Positions 6,833-13,174 of a stretch of 13,174 bases of DNA are shown here, piece by piece. How positions within the stretch are numbered: the first letter of the stretch is position 1; every line of letters starts with the position of its first letter. Under the pieces are notes generated by a model. It ran no database searches, had not been told where the DNA came from, and was given only the letters and a program-made list of their open reading frames with translations. The stretch is from Prevotella sp. CAG:1185. GTDB taxonomy: Bacteria; Bacteroidota; Bacteroidia; Bacteroidales; Bacteroidaceae. The translations under genes and the position numbers were made by a program. The stretch spans positions 39,971-53,144 of the forward strand of contig HF992528.1 of the NCBI GenBank assembly GCA_000436695.1. The letters run 5' to 3'.

Positions 6833-7759
6833 TTAAATGAGCCTTTTGTGGCGGAAAATCCACCATGATATGCCTGAAATGAGTATAGATACGATTATTG
6901 CTATCACAAAGCCATATTTCCATTGTTCCATGCCGTTGATGAGGTTCATGCCGAGCAAACTGGCGATGAGCGTAGGGAACATCAGGATAATAGACACAGA
7001 TGTGAGCGTTCGCATAACGGTGTTCATGTTGTTGTTGATGATGCTCGAATATGTGTCCATTGTCGACTCGAGGATGTCTGAATAAATGTTTGTGGTTTCG
7101 CGCGCCTGACTCATCTCGATGTTTACGTCCTCGATGAGGTCGGCGTCGAGCTCGTCCACCTGCAACTTGAACTTCAGTTTAGCCAGCAGGTTTTCGTTGC
7201 CACGTATTGACGTAATAAAATATGTCAGTGAGTCCTGTAGTCTTGACAGACCTATGAGCGACTCGTTGTTGACTTCCTTGTCGAGGTTGCGCTTTGATTT
7301 CTCTATAAGGTTGTTAATCTGTTTCAGACGTTTCAGATACCATACGGCAGACGAAAGGAAAAGACGGAAAATCATGTCGACATAATCAGTGAATCCTTCG
7401 CCGCGTTTTTGCTGATAGCTTACAAAGTCTATCATCATGTTGGTTTCGTGAAAACATACGGTGATTGTTACGTCGCGCTTGTGTATTATACCGAGCGGCA
7501 CGGTGGTGTAGGGCGTTCTTGATCTTATTTCTTTTACAAAAGGTATACGCAGGATTATGAGCATCCATCCGTCGTCGTATTCATAACGGGCACGCTCATC
7601 ATTATCGCTGATGTCTGAAAGAAAATAATCGGGAATTTTAAATTCATCTTCAAGAAGACGCTGATCTTCTTCCGTCGGGCATGTTACTTGTATCCAGCAG
7701 TTAGGCTCCCACTCGCCAATCTGCCTAAGGCCTTTGGTTGTGTTCCAATATGTTCTCAT
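6833..7759 (-). CDS. corA: CorA-family divalent cation transporter
   Basis: CorA proteins are homopentameric inner-membrane channels for Mg2+ and sometimes Co2+ or Ni2+. The 308-residue length fits. The cytosolic N-domain occupies about residues 1-245, ending in the long helix (about 205-250, rich in charged residues) that leads into the pore. TM1 is at about 250-270 and ends in the signature GMN (270-272). TM2 is at about 282-302, followed by the basic tail RHKRLI. The short loop after GMN (LINGMEQWK) has one acidic residue. The start is the ATG at 7757-7759, preceded by GGAGG (7768-7772) at 8 nt, an unusually clear Shine-Dalgarno for this phylum. A consensus promoter and a roughly 120-nt leader precede it. 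It faces the same way as the DUF349 operon, 114 bp upstream, and I see no strong terminator between them. Ion specificity cannot be read from the sequence. Confidence 0.94.
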   Translation of the reverse strand: MRTYWNTTKGLRQIGEWEPNCWIQVTCPTEEDQRLLEDEFKIPDYFLSDISDNDERARYEYDDGWMLIILRIPFVKEIRSRTPYTTVPLGIIHKRDVTITVCFHETNMMIDFVSYQQKRGEGFTDYVDMIFRLFLSSAVWYLKRLKQINNLIEKSKRNLDKEVNNESLIGLSRLQDSLTYFITSIRGNENLLAKLKFKLQVDELDADLIEDVNIEMSQARETTNIYSDILESTMDTYSSIINNNMNTVMRTLTSVSIILMFPTLIASLLGMNLINGMEQWKYGFVIAIIVSILISGISWWIFRHKRLI

Positions 7760-7882
7760 TTGCTAATCCTCCGAAACGGTTATGACTGCACGGCGGTCAG
7801 CATCGATGAGCAGGCCTCCGCGTTTACAAGTTCATATTTTCCGCGTAATAATCGTCCATGTATAAATTTAAATTTCTGTTTT
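7760..7882 (-). promoter_or_regulatory. Leader of corA with two tiny ORFs and two GGAGG sites
   Basis: Between the inferred transcription start and corA lies a leader of about 123 nt, more GC-rich than its surroundings. It contains ATG...TAA for MDDYYAENMNL (7824-7859). A second frame, MLTAVQS (7780-7803), has GGAGG at 7815-7819, 11 nt upstream. The corA GGAGG is at 7768-7772. ACGCGGA occurs twice. Mg2+-responsive leader ORFs are known for enterobacterial mgtA and corA; a similar role here is inference only. Confidence 0.4.
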
Positions 7883-7888
7883 GCGGTG

Positions 7889-7919
7889 CAAAGATACTGC
7901 AAGTTGGGCTAATATCAAA
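7889..7919 (-). promoter_or_regulatory. Consensus Bacteroidetes promoter of corA
   Basis: On the minus strand TTTG (7916-7919), exactly 19 nt, and TATCTTTG (7889-7896) match the TTTG-N19-TAnnTTTG consensus perfectly. The start is expected near 7882. Confidence 0.82.
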
Positions 7920-8030
7920 ATAAAAATGAATGAAATGATTTTTAATTTTGTGTTTAAATTATGTTACGATAATATGTAGCACTCCTTTGCGCGGTTTTTT
8001 TCCTGGCTTTTTCTGTTGTTGTTAATATGG

Positions 8031-8067
8031 CAAAAGCTCTATAGCCTTTTTATGGGCATATAGAGCC
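8031..8067 (-). terminator. Intrinsic terminator after the BACON lipoprotein gene
   Basis: On the minus strand GCTCTATA-T-GCC (8055-8066) pairs with GGCTATAGAGC (8036-8046), 8 + 3 bp with a bulged T and an 8-nt loop. TTTT (8032-8035) follows directly. It starts about 40 nt after the stop codon. Confidence 0.65.
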
Positions 8068-8107
8068 TTGATGGTCTTTTTTAGTAAAAGGTATGTTTTA
8101 TGTTGGC

Positions 8108-9643
8108 CTATTCGGGTAGTATCGCGACAGATATAGGTGCGTAGTCGGATGGTGAAAATCTGTTTATCTGCTTAGATGCGGTATATGTGCCGCGGAAATT
8201 TGTCAGTCCGCCGAAGTTATACATCACGCCGTTTACACATTCTGTTTCGCCTGTCCAGCTGAATGTGCCGAGCATCTTCAGTGCCTGACTGCTGTTGCTG
8301 CCTGTCTTGTAGCGAAGTATAGAGCCGTTGCTTGTGGCATATATGTATCCGTCTGCCACGCCGATGAAACTGAAGTCGGAAGCAAGCGAATCGGCCGGAG
8401 CGCAGACTTGCGGTGTCAGTTTGTTGCCGTCTATCATGTATGCCGTGTGCCGGCTGTCGTCCAGTAGCCATGTGTTGCCTTTGCCGTCTGATGTGGTGCG
8501 TGTGTTTTCGCCGAACGTGATGCCGTGGACTGTATTTCCGTCTGCAGTGGCAGTTATGTTGCCGTTGTTGTCTCTGTCAAGTATGTATGTGCAGATATAT
8601 CCGCCGGTTACGGCATGGATAATGTTGTCGTTAATGTCAACAGCTTTTACTTCTCCGTTGTGAGTGGAGGCAAGGTTCCATCTTCCCGTAGCGAGATAGT
8701 ATATTCCTCTGTCGCCAATGATTATGGGTGTTCCGTTCCAGCATGCGCCCTGACCGCTTACAGGCATGTCCGGGTATGTCTTTTCGGTGCCTGTTGCTGT
8801 GTCGTATGAACGCAGTTCGTTGGTCGTCACGGTCTGTTCATATCCAAGGTTGGTCTTTTCAACTATACCTCCGCCCATGTATATTATGGTGCCGTCGGTG
8901 AAGTGAGTGGTGGCTGAGCCGCTGTTGCCAAGATTGCCAAGTTCTTTGTAGACGATGTTCTGTTTCACGCGCAGCGTGTTTACGGAAGCTTCGTCTGCTA
9001 TCGAGAATTTGCCTTTTGCCTCGCCGTTTTCATTCAAGATGACATAAGGGCAAGCCTCATACTCCTGACCTTTCTTTATATACACGATAGGTTCTTTTTC
9101 GGGATAGATGGCATCAGGGTTTGTGAAACTGAAATTGCTGCCGCTGACTATTCCCAACTGCTGCATGCTGCTTTCAGACGAGCGTCCGTTGTATATCTTT
9201 ACATACACCTTGCCGTCGCGATAGCAGGCAGAGGTCAGCACCACTCCTGTAGCCTCGCTCTCTGCTGCCGGCTGTTTCACCACAATCTGCATAGAGTCTG
9301 CTTCTGCGCGCGTGCTGCCTGTGTTGCTCAGGCGTATGTAGCCGATGCGTTCTTGACGGGTGATGTTGCGCGCCGCTATAATCTTTACATTCTCGCCGCC
9401 TTTGCCGCCCATCTGCGACAACTGTAGCCATTCGGCTGACGATGACGCTTCCCAAGGCTGTGTCGTAGGTATGGTTACGTCGGTCTGCTCGCCGTCAGCC
9501 GACAAGTTGACAATACCGTTGTCGGGAACGGTGGGGTCGGGATCAGGTCCTACCGGCAGTTCTTCGTCACTGCTGCATGATAATGTCATTGATATTGTGC
9601 ATGCCATGATGCACCATAGTGATAGTCGATAAAAGTTTTTCAT
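8108..9643 (-). CDS. BACON-domain lipoprotein with propeller-like C-terminal region
   Basis: The 511-residue product has a lipoprotein signal ending in the lipobox TLSC (C23). SSDEE follows, the Ser/acidic start seen in Bacteroidetes lipoproteins exported to the cell surface. Residues about 31-41 form a Pro/Asp linker. Residues about 44-126 look like a BACON domain: alternating strands, PWEAS (63-67), EWLQLS (71-76), an RQERIGYIRLS block and closing VVKQP. A possible Ig-like segment follows (about 130-200). Residues about 230-511 show recurring DG-IY and FGG motifs suggesting a beta-propeller or Kelch-like fold (for example DGTIIYMGGG, DGYIYATSNG, VMYNFGGL). BACON domains are thought to bind carbohydrate or mucin; no enzyme motif is seen. 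The start is the ATG at 9641-9643. It stands alone, with its own terminator and no SusC/D partner, so its ligand is unknown. Confidence 0.85.
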   Translation of the reverse strand: MKNFYRLSLWCIMACTISMTLSCSSDEELPVGPDPDPTVPDNGIVNLSADGEQTDVTIPTTQPWEASSSAEWLQLSQMGGKGGENVKIIAARNITRQERIGYIRLSNTGSTRAEADSMQIVVKQPAAESEATGVVLTSACYRDGKVYVKIYNGRSSESSMQQLGIVSGSNFSFTNPDAIYPEKEPIVYIKKGQEYEACPYVILNENGEAKGKFSIADEASVNTLRVKQNIVYKELGNLGNSGSATTHFTDGTIIYMGGGIVEKTNLGYEQTVTTNELRSYDTATGTEKTYPDMPVSGQGACWNGTPIIIGDRGIYYLATGRWNLASTHNGEVKAVDINDNIIHAVTGGYICTYILDRDNNGNITATADGNTVHGITFGENTRTTSDGKGNTWLLDDSRHTAYMIDGNKLTPQVCAPADSLASDFSFIGVADGYIYATSNGSILRYKTGSNSSQALKMLGTFSWTGETECVNGVMYNFGGLTNFRGTYTASKQINRFSPSDYAPISVAILPE

Positions 9644-9907
9644 TGCTTTATATTTTTAAAATTAACGATTGCATATCGCAAAAATATAAAGTATTAGTAT
9701 CTTTCCTTTCACGGCTTTCCGTGATTTTTATTTACAAATTTATCCGTAAGTATACAGATCTCTTTGTCTGTGTCATATTCTTGTTTTCAACGTATTTTGA
9801 AGCTTTTCATAAATCTGTTTGTTGCTTGTTTAAGATTTGTTGTGAGGTTTAGATTTTTATCTGTTGGTGTGTGGGGCGAATTGTGCATTCGTAATGCTGC
9901 ATGACAA
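9644..9907. other. AT-rich intergenic region between pepD terminator and lipoprotein gene
   Basis: No gene is visible in this 264-bp stretch. The only recognisable signal is a -7 box close to the lipoprotein gene (listed separately). T-rich plus-strand runs carry no convincing hairpin. Confidence 0.5.
9679..9686 (-). promoter_or_regulatory. Possible -7 box of the lipoprotein gene
   Basis: The minus strand reads TATTTTTG followed by CG, matching TAnnTTTG. There is no TTTG at 19-21 nt upstream, and the region is AT-rich, so support is modest. Its position gives a leader of about 30 nt. Confidence 0.4.
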
Positions 9908-9953
9908 CAAAAAAGCGGAAGGCAAAGGACTTATTCTGTCCTTTGCCTTCCGC
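9908..9953 (-). terminator. Strong intrinsic terminator after pepD
   Basis: A perfect 16-bp stem (9915-9930 with 9938-9953) with a 7-nt loop is followed on the minus strand by six T residues (9909-9914). It lies about 40 nt after the pepD stop and is the strongest terminator in the window. Confidence 0.95.
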
Positions 9954-9991
9954 CTTCAGCATGTATTAGAATATTATTTGTTCAGCTTGAT

Positions 9992-11449
9992 TTATTTTGC
10001 GGGAATCTCTTCGAGAGTCTTTACAAGCAGATCCCAGAACTTGGTTGCTGACGGCCAGTAAGCACGCTCGCTCGGAGTGTGGGGCGACAGCAGGGTAGGA
10101 CCGAATGAGCAGATGTCAAGGCCCGGATATTTAGAAAGGATAATGCTGCACTCCAATCCTGCGTGAACAACCTGCACTGTAGGCTCTTCGTTGAACAGAT
10201 TTTTGTATATATTGCGCATAACCTTGATGAGTTCACTGTCAGTGTTGGGGTCCCATCCGCCGTAAGCGCCGCTGAACTCAACCTTCATTCCTGCCATGTT
10301 GAAGCAGCTTTCGAGTGATGTTGACAATTCCTCTTTCATTGACTCGCTTGAGCTGCGCGCAAGAATCTTTATTGCAGCCTTGCCGCCTTCGATGTCGACG
10401 ATGGCGAGGTTAGAAGATGTCTCTACTATTTCGGGCATTGTCGGGATATAGCGCCATACGCCGTTGTGAGCTGCGTAGATGGCGTCAACCAGATTGTCCT
10501 GAATCTCCTGAGGAACAATCATTTCAGGCAGTGCAACGTCTTCAACCAAAACCTCGATGTCGTTCTCGATACCTTTATATTCGTTGTTGAAAGTCTCTTT
10601 ATAGTCGGCTGCTATTGATTTCAGGTCGTCTACATTCTCTTTCGGCAGAGTGAGAACAACTTCAGCCTCACGCGGTATGGCGTTGCGCATGTTGCCGCCG
10701 TGCCAGCTTGCCAGGCAAGCGTCGTCTTCAGCAATGGCCTCGCGTACTATTCTTACCATCATCTTGTTGGCATTGCCGCGGCCTTCGCCGATTTCAAGAC
10801 CTGAGTGTCCGCCTTTCAGTCCCTTGATTGTAATCTTGACAGCAGCGTCGCTCTTGTCGCTTTCATTTTCTTTATAGTCGAGTGTTGCTGTTATGTCAAT
10901 GCCTCCGGCACTTCCGATGATCAGCTCACCTTCCTGCTCAGTGTCGAGGTTAAGCAGAATTTTGCCTTCCAGCTCGCCTTCAGGCAGTCCGTTGGCACCA
11001 TACATGCCTGTTTCCTCATCGGCTGTTATCAGTGCCTCGATAGGTCCGTGTTTCAAGTCTTTGGCTTCCATTACGGCCATGATGGCAGCAACGCCAAGAC
11101 CGTCGTCGGCTCCGAGGGTTGTGCCTTTAGCCTTAACCCACTCGCCGTCAACATAAGTTTCTATAGGGTCAGTCTCAAAGTTATGAGTGCTTGTCTTCTC
11201 TTTCTGCGGAACCATGTCCATGTGTGCCTGCAGTATGGTTGTCTTGCGGTTTTCCATGCCTGGGGTGGCAGGTTTGCTCATAACGATGTTGCCGGCCTCG
11301 TCTTTAAATGCTTCAACGCCTGTGTTTTTTGCGAAGTCGAGCAAGAACTGCTGAACTTTCTCCAGATGTCCTGACGGACGTGGAACCTGTGTCAGTGCAT
11401 CAAAGTTTCTCCAGATGCACTCCGGTTTGAGATTTTTAATTTCGCTCAT
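9992..11449 (-). CDS. pepD: Aminoacyl-histidine dipeptidase PepD (peptidase family M20)
   Basis: PepD is a cytosolic di-zinc peptidase that cleaves Xaa-His and other dipeptides. The 485-residue product has the family length, and the metal and catalytic residues are in place: AHMDM (H76, D78), GADDG (D115), DEETG (catalytic E145 and ligand E146), LNLDT (D169) and SPHTPSE (H457). These run four positions behind the corresponding E. coli PepD residues, a consistent offset. The lid/dimerisation domain lies around residues 200-395, with GGHSG at 213-217. I chose the ATG at 11447-11449; a TTG six bases earlier is also open but less likely. It lies 79 nt after the membrane protein gene and may be co-transcribed with it, as I see no clear promoter box in the gap. 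There is no signal peptide. Confidence 0.96.
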   Translation of the reverse strand: MSEIKNLKPECIWRNFDALTQVPRPSGHLEKVQQFLLDFAKNTGVEAFKDEAGNIVMSKPATPGMENRKTTILQAHMDMVPQKEKTSTHNFETDPIETYVDGEWVKAKGTTLGADDGLGVAAIMAVMEAKDLKHGPIEALITADEETGMYGANGLPEGELEGKILLNLDTEQEGELIIGSAGGIDITATLDYKENESDKSDAAVKITIKGLKGGHSGLEIGEGRGNANKMMVRIVREAIAEDDACLASWHGGNMRNAIPREAEVVLTLPKENVDDLKSIAADYKETFNNEYKGIENDIEVLVEDVALPEMIVPQEIQDNLVDAIYAAHNGVWRYIPTMPEIVETSSNLAIVDIEGGKAAIKILARSSSESMKEELSTSLESCFNMAGMKVEFSGAYGGWDPNTDSELIKVMRNIYKNLFNEEPTVQVVHAGLECSIILSKYPGLDICSFGPTLLSPHTPSERAYWPSATKFWDLLVKTLEEIPAK

Positions 11450-11528
11450 AGTCAAAATAGATTAAATTGTTACCAGGTCAGTCCCTCCATGCCGTTTCCG
11501 GCCTTTCGGTATGTCCTTATTTTTATTG

Positions 11529-12557
11529 TTAATTGTTTGCTGTAACTATTGTTTCAGCCGTTAAGGCTGTGTCCTTTTTCTTCGTGAAAGCAAGTGCCGC
11601 CCATGCGTAAATGCCGAGCAGAATGACGAGCATGGTCTGCACAGTGTGCACTATCAGTACGAAATAGAGGGCATTGATGTCGCTCACGCCGTAAAGAATA
11701 AGCATTGTTTTTACTGCAAAATGCCACGGACCCGCACCGTTAGGGGTTGGCACTATCACGGCTATGCTGCCGACAACAAACGTTACGAGGGCACACTGAA
11801 GACCCAAAGACGACGTGAAGTCGAAACAGAAGAACGTGAGATAATAGTGCAGAAAATAACTTATCCATATACCGAGGGTGTAAAATATGAATAGGGGAGC
11901 ATTCTTTACATTTTTCAGAGAAACAACTCCCTGCCATATTCCGCCCATGGTGTCCTTCACCTTATTATATATTGACATCTTCTTCAGAAGAATGTGAATC
12001 AGAAACAATGCAGCCACTGCGCATGCAAGGGTTACGATGTAGCCCGTGGTAGAAAACCTGCTGATTATGGTGTCCATGCTTGTGCCGGTCTTTGTGAAGA
12101 ACGTGGTGAACACTCTCATCTGCATGAGCAGTGTCAACATGGTGACAATAAGCATGAGCAGCGTGTCGATAGCTCTTTCGGTAACTACAGTTCCTAAAGC
12201 CTTTGGAAACGAGACACCGTCGTATCTTTTCAGCACTCCGCATCGCGTGAACTCTCCGATGCGCGGTATGACCAGGCTTGCCGCATAAGACAGAAAAATG
12301 GAATTGACTGCCGTGGAGTTTCTCGGGCTTTCGCCTACAGGTTCAAGCGTCTGTCGCCATCTCCATCCGCGGAACATTTGGGCAAGTATACCAAACGGAA
12401 ACGACAGCAGCATCCAAGCCCAGTTCATCTCGTAGAGAAGTATATTCTTGATGCTTCTGAAGTTGAAGTCGCGGTACATCCAGTAAAGTATCGCCCCGCC
12501 GAATAATAGCGGAAATGCTATTTTCAGTATGTTGTTTACAGTTTTTCTTGTATTCAC
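11529..12557 (-). CDS. LPG synthase TM / UPF0104-type integral membrane protein
   Basis: The 342-residue polytopic protein belongs to the lysylphosphatidylglycerol synthetase TM-region family (PF03706, AglD/YbhN-like), related to the flippase half of MprF. Conserved patches are visible: RGWRWRQTL (63-71), IPRIGEFTRCGVL (97-109), TERAID (126-131) and VPTPNGAGPWH (269-279). Hydrophobic segments of membrane-helix length occur at about 10-27, 45-62, 82-98, 128-148, 172-191, 221-244, 252-271, 280-292 and 296-322. Members are thought to move lipids or lipid-linked compounds across the membrane; the substrate here is unknown. The start is a GTG (12555-12557) with AGG about 8 nt before it. An in-frame TAG lies just upstream (three codons before), and no ATG occurs until residue 27, so GTG is nearly forced. 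The aminoacyltransferase domain of full MprF is absent. Confidence 0.9.
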   Translation of the reverse strand: MNTRKTVNNILKIAFPLLFGGAILYWMYRDFNFRSIKNILLYEMNWAWMLLSFPFGILAQMFRGWRWRQTLEPVGESPRNSTAVNSIFLSYAASLVIPRIGEFTRCGVLKRYDGVSFPKALGTVVTERAIDTLLMLIVTMLTLLMQMRVFTTFFTKTGTSMDTIISRFSTTGYIVTLACAVAALFLIHILLKKMSIYNKVKDTMGGIWQGVVSLKNVKNAPLFIFYTLGIWISYFLHYYLTFFCFDFTSSLGLQCALVTFVVGSIAVIVPTPNGAGPWHFAVKTMLILYGVSDINALYFVLIVHTVQTMLVILLGIYAWAALAFTKKKDTALTAETIVTANN

Positions 12558-12665
12558 ACTTGCCTAATGTTTTCTCTTCAGACCATGTAGAGCCTTTGTC
12601 AAGCTTTTGTATCTTGTTTTTGGCTTTAGTCTTTTTGTGGCCTGTAATATGCCCAATTATTTATG

Positions 12666-12673
12666 CAAACTTA
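12666..12673 (-). promoter_or_regulatory. -7 box of the UPF0104-type membrane protein gene
   Basis: The minus strand reads TAAGTTTG followed by CA. A possible -33 GTTG lies only 16 nt upstream, so that half is weak. The start is expected near 12659, giving a leader of about 100 nt. Confidence 0.5.
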
Positions 12674-12701
12674 CAATTTTTTTTTGAAACAACGTATCTC
12701 G

Positions 12702-12735
12702 GCTCTAAAGAATTTGTTTTCTTTAGAGCTTTTTT
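12702..12735 (+). terminator. Plus-strand intrinsic terminator hairpin without an obvious gene
   Basis: A perfect 11-bp stem, GCTCTAAAGAA (12702-12712) with TTCTTTAGAGC (12719-12729), closes a 6-nt loop and is followed by six T residues (12730-12735) on the plus strand. Read on the minus strand the T tract is missing (CGAG follows). Both flanking genes are on the minus strand, so whichever plus-strand transcript it stops is unknown. It lies just upstream of the membrane protein promoter. Confidence 0.7.
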
Positions 12736-12820
12736 GCCGTTGAGTGCAGGCGTCGTATATGTTAGCGTGTTTTGTGTTATGTCGTGTATTTTATTGAAAC
12801 ACACGTATTTGTGTCTTAAT

Positions 12821-13159
12821 TCAGCAATCTGTCTTGAGCTCAAACACATAGTCGTCCATCACAAATCCTTCGCCTATATCTGTTGTCTGGCTCTTTATGT
12901 TTCTGTATCCGTTTTTGTCATACGCTGCTATTGCCCTTCCGTTATGTTTGTTTACGGTCAGCCATATTCTATTTATGCCTTTGTCGCGGCATAATTTCAC
13001 AAGGTGGTTTGTCATCTGTTCAAACAGCCTGTGTCCTCTAGCCTCCTTTAACAGATACATCTTGCTGAGGTAGAGCGAGTTGTCCTCCTTTACCTGCACT
13101 CCGCAGTATCCTGCATCTTTACCGTTCTCGCTAATAATAAAATAAATGAATGTCCGCAT
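12821..13159 (-). CDS. GNAT-family N-acetyltransferase, N-terminally short, possibly frameshifted
   Basis: GNAT enzymes move an acetyl group from acetyl-CoA to an amine. The 112-residue frame contains the C-terminal two thirds of such a domain: strand YFII (6-9), SLYLSKMYLLKEARGHR (28-44) for motif A, NRIWLTVNKHNGRAIAAYDKNGYR (63-86, region) for motif B, and the closing TDIGEGFVMDDYVFEL block (93-108). The acetyl-CoA loop normally reads (Q/R)xxGx(G/A); here it is R41-G-H-R-L-F, lacking the second small residue. Family members usually have 50-70 residues before YFII, but a TAA lies in frame at 13169-13171, four codons before the chosen ATG (13157-13159). Another frame across this junction reads LIWEHADIHLFYY, which resembles the missing part. 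So this may be a frameshifted gene whose 5' end lies beyond the window. Confidence 0.72.
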   Translation of the reverse strand: MRTFIYFIISENGKDAGYCGVQVKEDNSLYLSKMYLLKEARGHRLFEQMTNHLVKLCRDKGINRIWLTVNKHNGRAIAAYDKNGYRNIKSQTTDIGEGFVMDDYVFELKTDC

Positions 13160-13174
13160 GTTCCCAAATTAGCA

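Noticed and set aside
10650..11374. Long plus-strand frames opposite pepD
   Set aside because: They are shadows of a gene whose zinc ligands and catalytic residues are all intact on the minus strand.
11450..11455. TTG at 11453-11455 as the pepD start
   Set aside because: An ATG two codons later fits the family N-terminus; the extension adds only two residues.
11470..11490. Six-codon ORF (MEGLTW) in the gap before pepD, next to a GCCG-GAAA-CGGC hairpin
   Set aside because: Too short to separate from chance, no promoter box puts it in a leader, and the stem is only 4 bp.

Overview
The window looks like a chromosomal segment of a Bacteroidales bacterium, most likely Prevotella-like. The reasons are: the rsfS-ftsH gene order; a surface-type lipoprotein with a BACON domain; a five-repeat DUF349 protein; Bacteroidetes-type promoters (TTTG, about 19 nt, TAnnTTTG) instead of sigma70 boxes; and few Shine-Dalgarno sites. 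All nine protein genes lie on the minus strand. The only plus-strand gene is a tRNA-Gln. I see no phage, insertion sequence or CRISPR array.

Layout by position. 1-1441: 5' part of ftsH (membrane AAA+ zinc protease), cut by the window edge. 1442-1769: long non-coding gap with a compound hairpin and an 18-bp near-palindrome. 1770-2129: rsfS (ribosome silencing factor). 2226-2335: two diverging promoters, for rsfS and for tRNA-Gln(CUG) at 2375-2445, which ends in a strong terminator. 2484-3009: gene-free stretch holding the most unusual object in the window, a 185-bp dyad-symmetric array of eight CTC(A/G)TCAC words (2619-2803), and a second inverted repeat. 3010-6718: apparent three-gene operon reading DUF349 protein, then a secreted TPR protein, then an NTP_transf_5 nucleotidyltransferase. 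6833-7759: CorA-family cation channel with a near-perfect promoter and a roughly 120-nt leader with tiny ORFs. 8108-9643: BACON/propeller-like lipoprotein. 9992-11449: pepD (aminoacyl-histidine dipeptidase). 11529-12557: LPG-synthase-TM/UPF0104 membrane protein. 12821-13159: GNAT acetyltransferase that lacks its usual N-terminal part.

Most genes are housekeeping: protein quality control (FtsH), ribosome silencing in poor conditions (RsfS), divalent cation uptake (CorA) and peptide breakdown (PepD). The functional link inside the DUF349-TPR-nucleotidyltransferase operon is unknown. I do not see a new multi-gene system. The best candidates for something undescribed are non-coding: the dyad array at 2619-2803, which has a promoter-like box just upstream; the corA leader; the rsfS-ftsH gap; and a plus-strand terminator hairpin at 12702-12735 with no plus-strand gene to serve.
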